64,000 nt of DNA from an uncultured Hyphomicrobiales bacterium (GTDB lineage Bacteria > Pseudomonadota > Alphaproteobacteria > Rhizobiales > Beijerinckiaceae): positions 41,925 to 105,924 of the forward strand of contig CAIOVE010000043.1 of the NCBI GenBank assembly GCA_903861645.1, written 5' to 3'. Of the stretch, positions 45,714 through 53,953 are shown piece after piece (positions within the stretch are counted from its first letter, which is position 1; every line of letters begins with the position of its first letter). Under the pieces are notes generated by a model. It saw only the letters and a list, made by a program, of their open reading frames with translations. It was not told where the DNA came from and searched no databases. A program made the position numbers and the translations under genes.

Positions 45714-45804
45714 GAGCGTTTCAATCAGCGTTCGTTGGCGGCACCATGGGCGAGGCCGTCCAAGCCGTCGAGCCCCATTGGCGCATGGCTGGCGCCCGGG
45801 GCGA

Positions 45805-46806
45805 TCATCGGCCCAGTCTCTCGGCCATCATCACACCGCCGATGACCAGCGCCAGCGCCACGGCGTGATAGACCTCGAAGGGTTCGCGCAGGAACACGGT
45901 CGAGAAAATAGCGCCAATGGCTGGCGTGAGATTGTAGAACAGCGTGGCGCGGCCCGGCCCGATCAGCTCCACGCCGCGAATGAAGAAAACCTGCGCGAGC
46001 AGGGTCGGGAAGATCGCGACATAAAGCAGGATCACGAGGCCCTTGCCCGTCGGCCAGAAGAGTTCGCCCAGCGCCCATTCGGCGCCGAGCAGGGGCAGCG
46101 ACGTCAGCAGCGCCACAAAGCCAAGCGCGACGAAGAAGCCCATGGGCGAGGCCGCCGGGCGCGTGCGCAGCGCCAGCGTGTAGCCGCCATAGAAGACCGA
46201 GGCGACGAGCATGCCGATGTCGCCCAGATTGAATTGCATCGCGGCCAGTTGCGACAGCTCGCCGCGCGCGCCGACCAGCGCGACGCCGACCAGCGTCAGC
46301 AGGCATCCCAGCGCCTGCGCGAGCCGCACCGGCGTGCGCCAGAGCAGCCAGGCGCCAATGAAGACCAGAACCGGCGTCACGCCCTGCAGGATCGCGATGT
46401 GCAGGCCGGGCGTGTAATGGGCCGAGACGTAATAAAGCGTGTGGTAGCCGGTGAAGCCGAACAGGCCCATCAGCAGGATGCGCGGCCATTTCGGCGCGAG
46501 CGTCGGCAGGTCGGCCATGAACGCCTTGCGCGCGGCGAGCACGAGAATGGCGCAGGTGAGCGCCCAACGGCCGGTCACGAGGGTCATCGGGGAAATTTCG
46601 CCAATCGCCTGCCGGGCGGCGACGACATTGCCGCCCCAGAACAGGCAGGTCAGCGACAGCAGCAACCAGGGATTGGCGAAGGCGCGTTCGATCAATCCGG
46701 AACCAGATTTCGGCAAGGGCTTTCCTTCCCCGGTGGATCCGATCAGCCGGGGCGTCGAATCGTCGAGGCTGCTTTTAGCCTGAAATTGACCCAACTTCGC
46801 CGTCAT
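45805..46806 (-). CDS. EamA/DMT-family transporter (10 TM)
   Basis: A 333-residue DMT transporter with an unusual hydrophilic N-terminal extension of about 40 residues (MTAKLGQFQAKSSLDDSTPR onwards). The two EamA repeats follow, with ISPMTLVTGRWALTCAILVLA and RGVELIGPGRATLFYNLTPAIG. The reading frame is open another 225 codons upstream across the start of the DUF4139 gene, but that part is Arg/Pro-rich and not coding in character. The ATG at 46806 is the first likely start; an internal start near the first helix is possible. Divergent from the DUF4139 gene with 77 bases between. Confidence 0.82.
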   Translation of the reverse strand: MTAKLGQFQAKSSLDDSTPRLIGSTGEGKPLPKSGSGLIERAFANPWLLLSLTCLFWGGNVVAARQAIGEISPMTLVTGRWALTCAILVLAARKAFMADLPTLAPKWPRILLMGLFGFTGYHTLYYVSAHYTPGLHIAILQGVTPVLVFIGAWLLWRTPVRLAQALGCLLTLVGVALVGARGELSQLAAMQFNLGDIGMLVASVFYGGYTLALRTRPAASPMGFFVALGFVALLTSLPLLGAEWALGELFWPTGKGLVILLYVAIFPTLLAQVFFIRGVELIGPGRATLFYNLTPAIGAIFSTVFLREPFEVYHAVALALVIGGVMMAERLGR

Positions 46807-46883
46807 TTCACCGGATTGGGCCTGCTTTCCTTCGGTGGGAAGGGAATGTTGCCCCGGGAACCCGCCTTTTGGAGGATTATTCG

Positions 46884-48593
46884 ATGCATTTGACGGCTTC
46901 GTCGCGCCTCGCGCTTTCGATCTCGACATTCGCGCTGATCGCCGGGGCGCCGGCGCTGGCGGCCGAGATCGAGGCCAAGTCCCGCGTCGACGCCGTCGTG
47001 GTCTATCCCGACGCGGCCGCCGTGACGCGCGTGATCGATATCGATCTGCCCGTCGGCGCCTCGACGCTCGTGGTGCGTGGCCTGCCTGCCTCCGTCGACC
47101 CCGCGTCGCTGCGTGTTTCGGGCGCGGCCGTTGGGCAGGTATCGATTGGCGCGGTCGAAACGCGGCTCGCGCCTGCCGTCGAGCCGACGCGCGACAGCGC
47201 CATCGAGACAAAGCTGAAGAAGCTGCGCGGCGATCGCGACGCCTGGCAGGCCACGCTCGACGCGCTGGAGGCCAAGAAGGCGATGATGATCCGCTTTTCG
47301 CAGGCGGGGCCCGAGAAACTCTCGCCGGAGGCGAAGCCCCTCGATATCGCCCAGTGGACGACCGCGTGGGACGCTGTGGGGCAGGGTCTCGCGAAGATCG
47401 GCGACGAACTCGTGGCCGCCCGAGGCCGCGCGCGCGACATCGACGAGGAAATTCGCGGGCTGGAACAAGCGCGCCAGCGCCCACCGTCCGGTCGGCCCGC
47501 GAGCCGCGAGGCGCTGGTGAGCGTTGACGCGGCCAGCGCCGCCACGGGGACGCTTTCGCTGACTTATCGCGTCGCGGGCGCCGGATGGCTGCCTGTCTAT
47601 GACGCGAAACTCGATACGGCGAATGGCGCGCGCGCCTCGCTCGAACTGGTGCGCCGGGCCGCCGTCACGCAACGCACGGGCGAGGACTGGAGCGGCGTTT
47701 CGCTGTCCGTGTCGACGACCCGCGCCACGCGGGGCGCCGAGGCGCCGGAGGTATTCACGCAACGGCTGAATTTCTGGGAGCCGCCACAACCCGTCGCGCT
47801 GGGCGTCGCGCCGCGGTCCGCGCCGATGGCGAAAACATCGACCGCGCTGAATTATGACGCCGCGCGCGAGAACGCGCCCGCCGCGCCGTCGCCCGAGGAG
47901 CCGAGGCGTCGGGTCGACGAACAACAGGCGACGCTCGACGCGGGCGCCTATCAGGCGTCGTTCCAGATTCCGGGGCGCGTCGATATACCCGGCGACGGCT
48001 CGTCCAAGGGCTTTCGCATTTCGACAACGACCTTCGCGCCCGATCTCGTCGCGCGCGTCGCGCCGTCGCTCGATCCAACGGCCTATTTGCAAGCGCGCAT
48101 CGTCAACGCAGAGGACGCGCCGTTTTTGCCGGGCGCGGTCAACATCACGCGCGATGGCGAATTCGTCGGGGTTTCGCGCATGCGCCTTGTCGCGCCGGGC
48201 GATGGCGTCGAGCTCGGCTTCGGCGCCGACGATCGCGTGACCGTGACGCGCGCGCCCATCAAGCGCAAGGAAAACGAACCAAGCTGGATAGGCTCGACAA
48301 AAACCGAACAGCGCGAATTCAAGACGACGGTCCGCAATCTTCACGCGTTCCCGGTGAAGGTCGGCCTGATCGACCGGATGCCGATTTCGGAGAACAGCGC
48401 CATCGTGATCGAACCATCGCCGAACACGACTCCGCCCACGGACAAGTCGGTCAATGATCGTCGCGGCGTGCTGGGCTGGACCTTCGATCTCCAGCCCAAC
48501 GCGGGCAAGGACATCATCCTCGCCTATCGCATGAAATGGCCGGCGGATCGCGAGGTTGTCTTCGAGACCTCGCCGGCGCGCGGGGGATCGTAA
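46884..48593 (+). CDS. DUF4139 / mucoidy inhibitor MuiA-family protein
   Basis: A 569-residue exported protein. The signal peptide is residues 1-26 (ending PALAA). An N-terminal domain (DUF4140-like) contains VDAVVVYPDAAAVTRVIDI and the conserved LRVRGLPASVDPASLRVSG-like segment; a coiled-coil region follows at about 105-200; and the C-terminal DUF4139 domain begins near residue 215 with LSLTYRVAGAGWLPVYDAKL, and has WSGVSLSVSTTRATRG. Related proteins affect mucoidy in Xanthobacter and others; function unknown. A GGAGG Shine-Dalgarno precedes the ATG. It is convergent with the acid phosphatase gene. Confidence 0.85.
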   Translation: MHLTASSRLALSISTFALIAGAPALAAEIEAKSRVDAVVVYPDAAAVTRVIDIDLPVGASTLVVRGLPASVDPASLRVSGAAVGQVSIGAVETRLAPAVEPTRDSAIETKLKKLRGDRDAWQATLDALEAKKAMMIRFSQAGPEKLSPEAKPLDIAQWTTAWDAVGQGLAKIGDELVAARGRARDIDEEIRGLEQARQRPPSGRPASREALVSVDAASAATGTLSLTYRVAGAGWLPVYDAKLDTANGARASLELVRRAAVTQRTGEDWSGVSLSVSTTRATRGAEAPEVFTQRLNFWEPPQPVALGVAPRSAPMAKTSTALNYDAARENAPAAPSPEEPRRRVDEQQATLDAGAYQASFQIPGRVDIPGDGSSKGFRISTTTFAPDLVARVAPSLDPTAYLQARIVNAEDAPFLPGAVNITRDGEFVGVSRMRLVAPGDGVELGFGADDRVTVTRAPIKRKENEPSWIGSTKTEQREFKTTVRNLHAFPVKVGLIDRMPISENSAIVIEPSPNTTPPTDKSVNDRRGVLGWTFDLQPNAGKDIILAYRMKWPADREVVFETSPARGGS

Positions 48594-48600
48594 CGCCGGT

Positions 48601-49311
48601 TCAGAGACCGAGAGCGGCGCGCAATTCGACGCGGGCGTCCTCGAACTCGCGCTCGAACTCCGGCAGCCGCGAAATGTTCTGCGCGATGATCGAGCCGGCG
48701 ATACGGCCCGCCTCGATGTCGGTGGCGAAATGCATGCCGCCGACGAGGCGATTATGCGCGTAGTCCCAAGCGCGCGTCATGATCTGGCGACGCTTTTCCG
48801 GCAGCATGTTCGACAGCACGATGCCCGCGAGCGTGCCGCTGGTCGTGTGGCCGGAGGGATAGGCTCCGGACAGCGACGGCTTGACCGCCGGCTTGACGAG
48901 ATCGCTGTACTGGAACGGGCGCGGACGGTTGTAGAATTTCTTGACCGGCCCGGTCACGGCGCCCTCGCTCTTGAAGACGCGCTTGAAGAAGGCGTCGACC
49001 TTCGGCAGCTTTTCCGCCGTGAAGGCGGGGTTGTCGATGACATCCGCGAAGCGCCAGATGTTTTCCTCAACGTCGGCCGCGGCCCGCGCGACCTGCTCGG
49101 GCGTGCGCTTGACCTGGACGCGCAGCACCTCGGCGAGCTCGCGCTGCATTTGCGTCGAGCCATTTTCCGGCGGCGGGGGCAGGATGGACAGAAGGTCAAC
49201 CTCCTTCGCGGTAACGAAGGGTTTGATCGGGGACGCCTTGGTTTCCGGCGCCTGAGCGGAAGCGGAAAAGGCAATCGACACAAGGGCGAGCGCGACCAGA
49301 AGCGTTTTCAT
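48601..49311 (-). CDS. Class A non-specific acid phosphatase (PhoN-like, PAP2 family)
   Basis: A 236-residue periplasmic phosphatase. The signal peptide ends at about residue 19 (FSASA). The three PAP2 motifs are complete: KKFYNRPRP (KxxxxxxRP) near residue 128, GAYPSGHTTSG (PSGH) near residue 150 and RLVGGMHFATD (catalytic His) near residue 195. It hydrolyses phosphomonoesters at acid pH in the periplasm. Length is normal (about 230-250). No phosphate-regulation motif was checked with confidence. Neighbouring DUF4139 and GST genes show no functional link. Confidence 0.9.
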   Translation of the reverse strand: MKTLLVALALVSIAFSASAQAPETKASPIKPFVTAKEVDLLSILPPPPENGSTQMQRELAEVLRVQVKRTPEQVARAAADVEENIWRFADVIDNPAFTAEKLPKVDAFFKRVFKSEGAVTGPVKKFYNRPRPFQYSDLVKPAVKPSLSGAYPSGHTTSGTLAGIVLSNMLPEKRRQIMTRAWDYAHNRLVGGMHFATDIEAGRIAGSIIAQNISRLPEFEREFEDARVELRAALGL

Positions 49312-49430
49312 GGGGACATCCGATGGACAGAGACGGGGTCTCTTGGCATCGGCGAATGTCAGTTACGCGACGGCGCGCTGTGTTTTTTCGTGACCGCCCG
49401 ATCGGTTTGGCGCCAGGCCCAATGGCTGCC

Positions 49431-50084
49431 CTAGAACTCGACTTCCAGTTCCTCGATTTCCTCCTTTTCCGCGCTGGCCTCGGCGATCCATTCGAGCACG
49501 TGAGGATGGGCGAGAACGCGTTCGCAATAGGCGGCGCAAGCGGGATCCAGCTTGACGTCGTAGGTCTGGAAGCGGGTGGCGACGGGGGCGTACATGGCGT
49601 CGGCCATGGAAAACGCGCCGAACAGGAAGGGACCGCCATGGGCCTCGAGACATTCGCGCCAGATCGCCTCGATGCGCTCGATGTCCGACTTCGCCTTCGA
49701 CCAGATCTTGAAGTTCTTGAAGCGACCCCGGATGTTCATGGGCAGAGCCGAACGAAGCGACACGAAACCGGAATGCATTTCGCCGCAAATTGACCTGCAA
49801 TGAGCGCGCATCGCCTGATCCTTGGGCAGCAGGCCTGCTTTGGGGGCGATTTCGTTGAGGAACTCGCCGATGGCGAGCGTGTCCCAGACCTTTGACTTGC
49901 CATAGTTCAGGCACGGCACGAGAATCGACGGCGACAGCAGCAGGATTTCGGCGCGCGCGTCGACGTTGTCGTGCGCGACAAGGACTTCGTCGAACTTGAT
50001 GCCGGCGAGCTTGCACATCAGCCAGCCGCGGAACGACCAGGAAGAGTAATTCTTGCTGCTGATGGTGAGGGTTGCACGCGGCAT
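49431..50084 (-). CDS. Glutathione S-transferase-family protein
   Basis: A 217-residue cytosolic GST-like protein. The N-terminal thioredoxin fold has the active-site segment SSKNYSSWSFRGWL (the Ser-rich motif places a Ser near residue 13), the cis-Pro region ILVPCLNYG and the DTLAIGEFL (SNAIxxYL-like) motif; the C-terminal all-alpha domain begins near residue 90. The ATG at 50084 is used; a GTG two codons upstream is possible. Divergent from phaZ with 104 bases between. Confidence 0.85.
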   Translation of the reverse strand: MPRATLTISSKNYSSWSFRGWLMCKLAGIKFDEVLVAHDNVDARAEILLLSPSILVPCLNYGKSKVWDTLAIGEFLNEIAPKAGLLPKDQAMRAHCRSICGEMHSGFVSLRSALPMNIRGRFKNFKIWSKAKSDIERIEAIWRECLEAHGGPFLFGAFSMADAMYAPVATRFQTYDVKLDPACAAYCERVLAHPHVLEWIAEASAEKEEIEELEVEF

Positions 50085-50188
50085 TGGCACTCGCTTGTTC
50101 GACGGGTTCGTCGCCTAAAAGAGATGCAACCGTCGTGCCAGTGGCATGTGGATTGCTTCGCATCCGGTTCAAATGCAAGGCGGGCCGG

Positions 50189-51403
50189 ATGTTGTATGAC
50201 GCGTATCAAGCCTTTTCAGACGCGACCGATCCGGTGCGCGAACTGGCTTCCAACACCCAGCGCATATTGTCCTCCTGGAGCGACGGCGTCTTCGCCAATC
50301 CCTTTCAGCGAATGGCGGCGTATTACGAACTCGTGGCGCTCGCGGGTTTTACCCATCGCCGGCCGCCGTTCGATATTCACGAGGTCAAGGTTGGCGACCA
50401 GGTCGTTTCCATCACCGAGGAAGTGATTGCCAAGACGCCATTTGGATCGCTGCTCCGCTTCCGCAAGGACGGCGTCGAGGGCGATCCCAAGGTGTTGTTG
50501 ATCGCGCCGATGTCCGGCCATTTCGCGACGCTGTTGCGTGGCACCGTGTTGACGATGCTGCGCGACCACGACGTCTACATCACCGACTGGCATAACGCGC
50601 GCGACGTTCCCTTGCGCGAAGGCAATTTCAGTCTCGACGATTACACGCGTCACATCATCGATTTCATCCACGCCATTGGTCCCGAGACGCATGTCGTCGC
50701 CGTGTGCCAGCCCACGGTTTCCGCGCTCGCGGCCACAGCGATCATGGCGCAGAACCGCGATAATGATCAGCCCGCGAGCCTGACGCTGATGGCGGGCCCG
50801 ATCGATACGCGCGTTTCGCCCACCAAGGTCAACGATCTCGCCAACGAGAAACCCTACGAGTGGTTCGAGAAGAAGATGATCGGCGTCGTGCCGATGGGCC
50901 TGCCGGGCGCGGGGCGTCGCGTTTATCCGGGGTTTCTCCAGCTCGTCGCGTTCATGAGCATGAACATTGAGCGACATTCGAAATCCTTCGTCGATCTGTT
51001 CAAGCATCGCATCGCCGGCGATTTCGAGAAGGCCAACGCCATCCGGACCTTCTACGAGGAATATTTCGCCATCATGGATTTGCCCGGCGATTTCTATCTC
51101 GACACGATCAAGCACGTGTTCCAGGATTGCGCGTTGCCGCAGGGCAAGCTGATGTACGAAGGACGTCTCGTCGAGCCGCGGGCGATCAAGAAGACGTTCC
51201 TGCTGACCGTCGAGGGCGAGCGCGACGACATCTGCGCCGTTGGCCAGACGCTGGTCGCGCAGGATTTATGTTCGGGGCTGCGCCCCTACATGAAGTCCCA
51301 TCACATGCAGCCGGGCGTCGGGCATTACGGCGTCTTCAACGGGCGTCGCTGGGAAACGCAGATTTATCCCGTCGTGCGCAACCACATCCGGTCGAGCGTC
51401 TAG
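50189..51403 (+). CDS. phaZ: Intracellular polyhydroxybutyrate depolymerase PhaZ
   Basis: An intracellular PHB depolymerase that mobilises stored polyhydroxybutyrate granules. The 404-residue protein shows an alpha/beta-hydrolase core; the nucleophile is a cysteine in VAVCQPTVSALA (Cys173) instead of the usual serine, as in Ralstonia PhaZ1, and the catalytic His is in PGVGHYGVF near the C-terminus. The N-terminus MLYDAYQAFSD is family-typical, so the ATG at 50189 is used although the frame is open 40 codons earlier. No phaC/phaP genes lie nearby. Implies the host stores PHB. Confidence 0.93.
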   Translation: MLYDAYQAFSDATDPVRELASNTQRILSSWSDGVFANPFQRMAAYYELVALAGFTHRRPPFDIHEVKVGDQVVSITEEVIAKTPFGSLLRFRKDGVEGDPKVLLIAPMSGHFATLLRGTVLTMLRDHDVYITDWHNARDVPLREGNFSLDDYTRHIIDFIHAIGPETHVVAVCQPTVSALAATAIMAQNRDNDQPASLTLMAGPIDTRVSPTKVNDLANEKPYEWFEKKMIGVVPMGLPGAGRRVYPGFLQLVAFMSMNIERHSKSFVDLFKHRIAGDFEKANAIRTFYEEYFAIMDLPGDFYLDTIKHVFQDCALPQGKLMYEGRLVEPRAIKKTFLLTVEGERDDICAVGQTLVAQDLCSGLRPYMKSHHMQPGVGHYGVFNGRRWETQIYPVVRNHIRSSV

Positions 51404-51411
51404 CGCGTCGC

Positions 51412-52800
51412 TCAAAGATCGAATTCGTCGCCAGCGGCCGGCGTCTCGACCCTGGTTTCCGTCAACAAGGCGGCGAATTTCGCCATGACCTGTTCCTCGC
51501 CGTGCACGAGGAATGTGCGCGCGGGTTTCGCCTGCTTGTGCCACGCCAGCAGTTCCGCCTGATCCGCGTGCGCGGAAAAGCCGTTGATGGTGTGAACGCG
51601 CGCGCGCACGGCGACGGGCTCGCCGAAGATCGTCACCTCCTTCGCGCCATCGATGATGCGGCGCGCCAGCGTGCCATTCGCCGCGAAGCCGACGAAGATC
51701 ACGCTTGAGTCCTCGCGCCAGAGGTTTTGCGCGAGATGGTGGCGCACGCGCCCGCCCGTGCACATGCCCGAGCCCGCCATGATGATCGCGCCGCCCTTGA
51801 TGCGATTGAGCGCGATGGAATCGGCGGTCTCGCGCGTGTAATGAAGGCCGGGCAGGGCGAAGGGATCGCGCCGCGCGCCGAACTGACGCGAGGCCTCCTC
51901 GTCGTAGCATTCGCGATGGCGCTGGAAGATTTCCGTCGCCGAAATCGCCATCGGCGAATCGAGGAAAACCTGCGTCGAGCGGGCGATGCGCCCCTGCTCG
52001 ATTCCCTCGCGCAAATAGAACAGCAGCTCCTGCGCCCGCTCCAGCGCGAAGGTCGGAATGATCACATTGCCGCCGCGGCGGAACGTATCGGCGATGGCCT
52101 CGTAAAGCTCCTCGATCGAGGGTTGCAGGGCCTTGTGCAAGCGGTCGCCGTAGGTCGTCTCCATCACGGCTACGTCGCAAGGCGGCGGCGGCGTGGGGTC
52201 GCGCAGAATGGCGCGGCCGGAGCCGCCGAGGTCGCCGGACATGACAAGGCGTACGTGGCGCGCGCCCTCGCTCAGGTCGAACACGATGCAGGCGGAGCCG
52301 AGAATATGACCCGCGTCGATGAAGGTGGCGCGCACGCCGCGAGCAAGATCGAGCGGCTTGCCATAGGCGGCCTTGCGGCCGAAATGATCGAAGGCGTCGA
52401 GGCAATCAAGCTCGGAATAGAGCGCCTCGGCGGGGCCGTCGCGGCGATGATGGCGCGCGTCGCGTCGCGAGCGGCGCCGGGCTTCCTCCTCCTGCAAATG
52501 CGCTGAGTCGAGCAGCACGAGGCGCGCGAGTTCGCGCGTGGCGGGCGTCGTGACGATCTCGCCGCGAAAGCCGCGCTTGATCAACAGGGGAATGCGTCCG
52601 CAATGATCGAGATGCGCGTGCGTCAGCAACAGGAAATCAATCGACGCTGGATCGAAGCCGAGCTCGCCGGCGTTTTCCTCGTCGAGTTCGCGGCTTCCCT
52701 GATAGAGGCCGCAGTCGACGAGCACGCGCGTGCCCGCGCATTCGATCAGGTGGCACGAACCGGTAACGCCCTTGTCGGCGCCGTGGAACGAGATTTTCAT
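51412..52800 (-). CDS. Beta-CASP metallo-beta-lactamase-fold nuclease (RNA specificity domain)
   Basis: A 462-residue MBL-fold protein of the CPSF/YSH1-like group, which process or degrade RNA. The zinc site HAHLDHCG (HxHxDH at residues 61-66) is complete, the beta-CASP domain has GTG-like MAGSGMCTGGRVRHHL and SAHADQAELLAW (motif with the third His) and the C-terminal RMMBL segment HTINGFSAHADQ. Upstream the frame is open for over 1.2 kb, an artefact of high GC. Its ATG at 52800 overlaps the LOG gene stop by four bases, so the two are translationally coupled. Confidence 0.9.
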   Translation of the reverse strand: MKISFHGADKGVTGSCHLIECAGTRVLVDCGLYQGSRELDEENAGELGFDPASIDFLLLTHAHLDHCGRIPLLIKRGFRGEIVTTPATRELARLVLLDSAHLQEEEARRRSRRDARHHRRDGPAEALYSELDCLDAFDHFGRKAAYGKPLDLARGVRATFIDAGHILGSACIVFDLSEGARHVRLVMSGDLGGSGRAILRDPTPPPPCDVAVMETTYGDRLHKALQPSIEELYEAIADTFRRGGNVIIPTFALERAQELLFYLREGIEQGRIARSTQVFLDSPMAISATEIFQRHRECYDEEASRQFGARRDPFALPGLHYTRETADSIALNRIKGGAIIMAGSGMCTGGRVRHHLAQNLWREDSSVIFVGFAANGTLARRIIDGAKEVTIFGEPVAVRARVHTINGFSAHADQAELLAWHKQAKPARTFLVHGEEQVMAKFAALLTETRVETPAAGDEFDL

Positions 52801-53741
52801 GTGGCTCCCTCCACCGTCGCGCAGTCGCGACACCAATGCTGTATGCCGTCCCAGATCTCTTGCGCTGTTTCCGCGTACCAGAAGAGGTCGCGGTCCTCGG
52901 GGTCGATGACGCCTTCGTCGACGAGAAAATCCACGTCGACGGCGCGTCGCCAGTAGCTTTCGCCCACGAGCACGACGGGGATCGGCTTGATCTTGCGCGT
53001 CTGGATCAGCGTCAGCACCTCGAACAATTCGTCGATGGTGCCGTAGCCGCCGGGGAAGGCCACCAGCGCGCGGGCGCGCTTGAGCAGGTGCATCTTGCGC
53101 AGCGCGAAATAATGAAACTGGAAGCAAAGGCCCGGCGTGACGTAGGGATTGGGGAACTGCTCGTGCGGCAGGCTGATGTTGAGCCCCACGGTCGGCGCGC
53201 CCGCGTCGAAGGCGCCGCGATTGGCGGCCTCCATCATGCCGGGGCCGCCGCCGGTCATGATGACGGTGCGATCCGCGCTCTCGCCCGCGTGCGCCTCGGC
53301 GACGATCCGGCCGAATTCGCGCGCGACATCGTAATAGCCGCTTTTCGCCAGAATGCGCTCGGCGATGGCGAGGCGCCGCGCGAGGTTCGCGTCGCCGGGC
53401 GCGCGGGCGCATTCGGCGCGCAACGCCTCTACCTTGCGTCTTGCGGCTGCGGGCTCGCAAATGCGCGTCGAACCGAACACCACGATGGTGTGGGCGACGC
53501 CGTGCCCGGCGAGCAAGGTCTCGGCTTTCTGATAGTCGAGTTGCAGGCGCGCGCCGCGCATGTCGTCGCGTTGCAGGAAATCGGCGTCCTCCACCGCGAT
53601 GCGATAGGCGGGATCGTCCATCACCGCGCGCGCGCGACCCGGCGCGGCGGGATCGTCGATGGCGGGCTTGGGCGCGCGCCAGGGCAGGGGCTCGCGTCGC
53701 AGGCGCGGATGGGCGGGCGAGGGCGGTTTCCTGTCTGTCAT
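52797..53741 (-). CDS. TIGR00730 / LOG-family protein (putative nucleotide phosphoribohydrolase)
   Basis: A LOG (Lonely Guy)-type protein of 314 residues. The long N-terminal part is basic and variable; the Rossmann-like core has VMTGGGPGMMEAANRGAF (near residue 160), PHEQFPNPYV, and the diagnostic PGGYGTIDELFE (PGGxGTxxE) near residue 220. LOG proteins cleave cytokinin ribotides or nucleoside monophosphates and in bacteria are poorly understood. The ATG at 53741 is preferred over a start 27 codons earlier. It lies immediately upstream of the beta-CASP nuclease (ATGA overlap). Confidence 0.88.
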   Translation of the reverse strand: MTDRKPPSPAHPRLRREPLPWRAPKPAIDDPAAPGRARAVMDDPAYRIAVEDADFLQRDDMRGARLQLDYQKAETLLAGHGVAHTIVVFGSTRICEPAAARRKVEALRAECARAPGDANLARRLAIAERILAKSGYYDVAREFGRIVAEAHAGESADRTVIMTGGGPGMMEAANRGAFDAGAPTVGLNISLPHEQFPNPYVTPGLCFQFHYFALRKMHLLKRARALVAFPGGYGTIDELFEVLTLIQTRKIKPIPVVLVGESYWRRAVDVDFLVDEGVIDPEDRDLFWYAETAQEIWDGIQHWCRDCATVEGAT

Positions 53742-53896
53742 GGCGGCCTTGTCGCCTCGTGCGTGAAGCGTTGGCCAGCAGGGTAGCGGTCGACACAAGG
53801 CCATGTCGAGGATGTGCGTCAAACCTCGGGTCCATCGGCGGCTGAGCGCCCAGCTTGCCTCGCGGGGCCCGATCCGCTAATCCATAACCGCAACAG

Positions 53897-53919
53897 CCCC
53901 GGCCTTGCGCCGGGGTTTT
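53897..53919 (+). terminator. Orphan plus-strand intrinsic terminator upstream of purA
   Basis: CCCCGGC (53897-53903) pairs with GCCGGGG (53909-53915) over 7 bp with a 5-base loop and TTTT at 53916-53919. It lies 35 bases before the purA ATG, but no plus-strand gene lies upstream (the LOG gene diverges at 53741). A TTGCCT/TAATCC pair at 53855-53883 with 17-base spacing is the best promoter-like sequence between. It may mark a leader attenuator or a small RNA. Confidence 0.75.
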
Positions 53920-53953
53920 GCTTGTCGGGCATCTTTCAAAACAAAGCGCGGAT

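Noticed and set aside
46807..47484. Extension of the EamA gene frame (225 codons)
   Set aside because: Overlaps the DUF4139 gene on the other strand, with Arg/Pro-rich composition; ATG at 46806 gives a full transporter.
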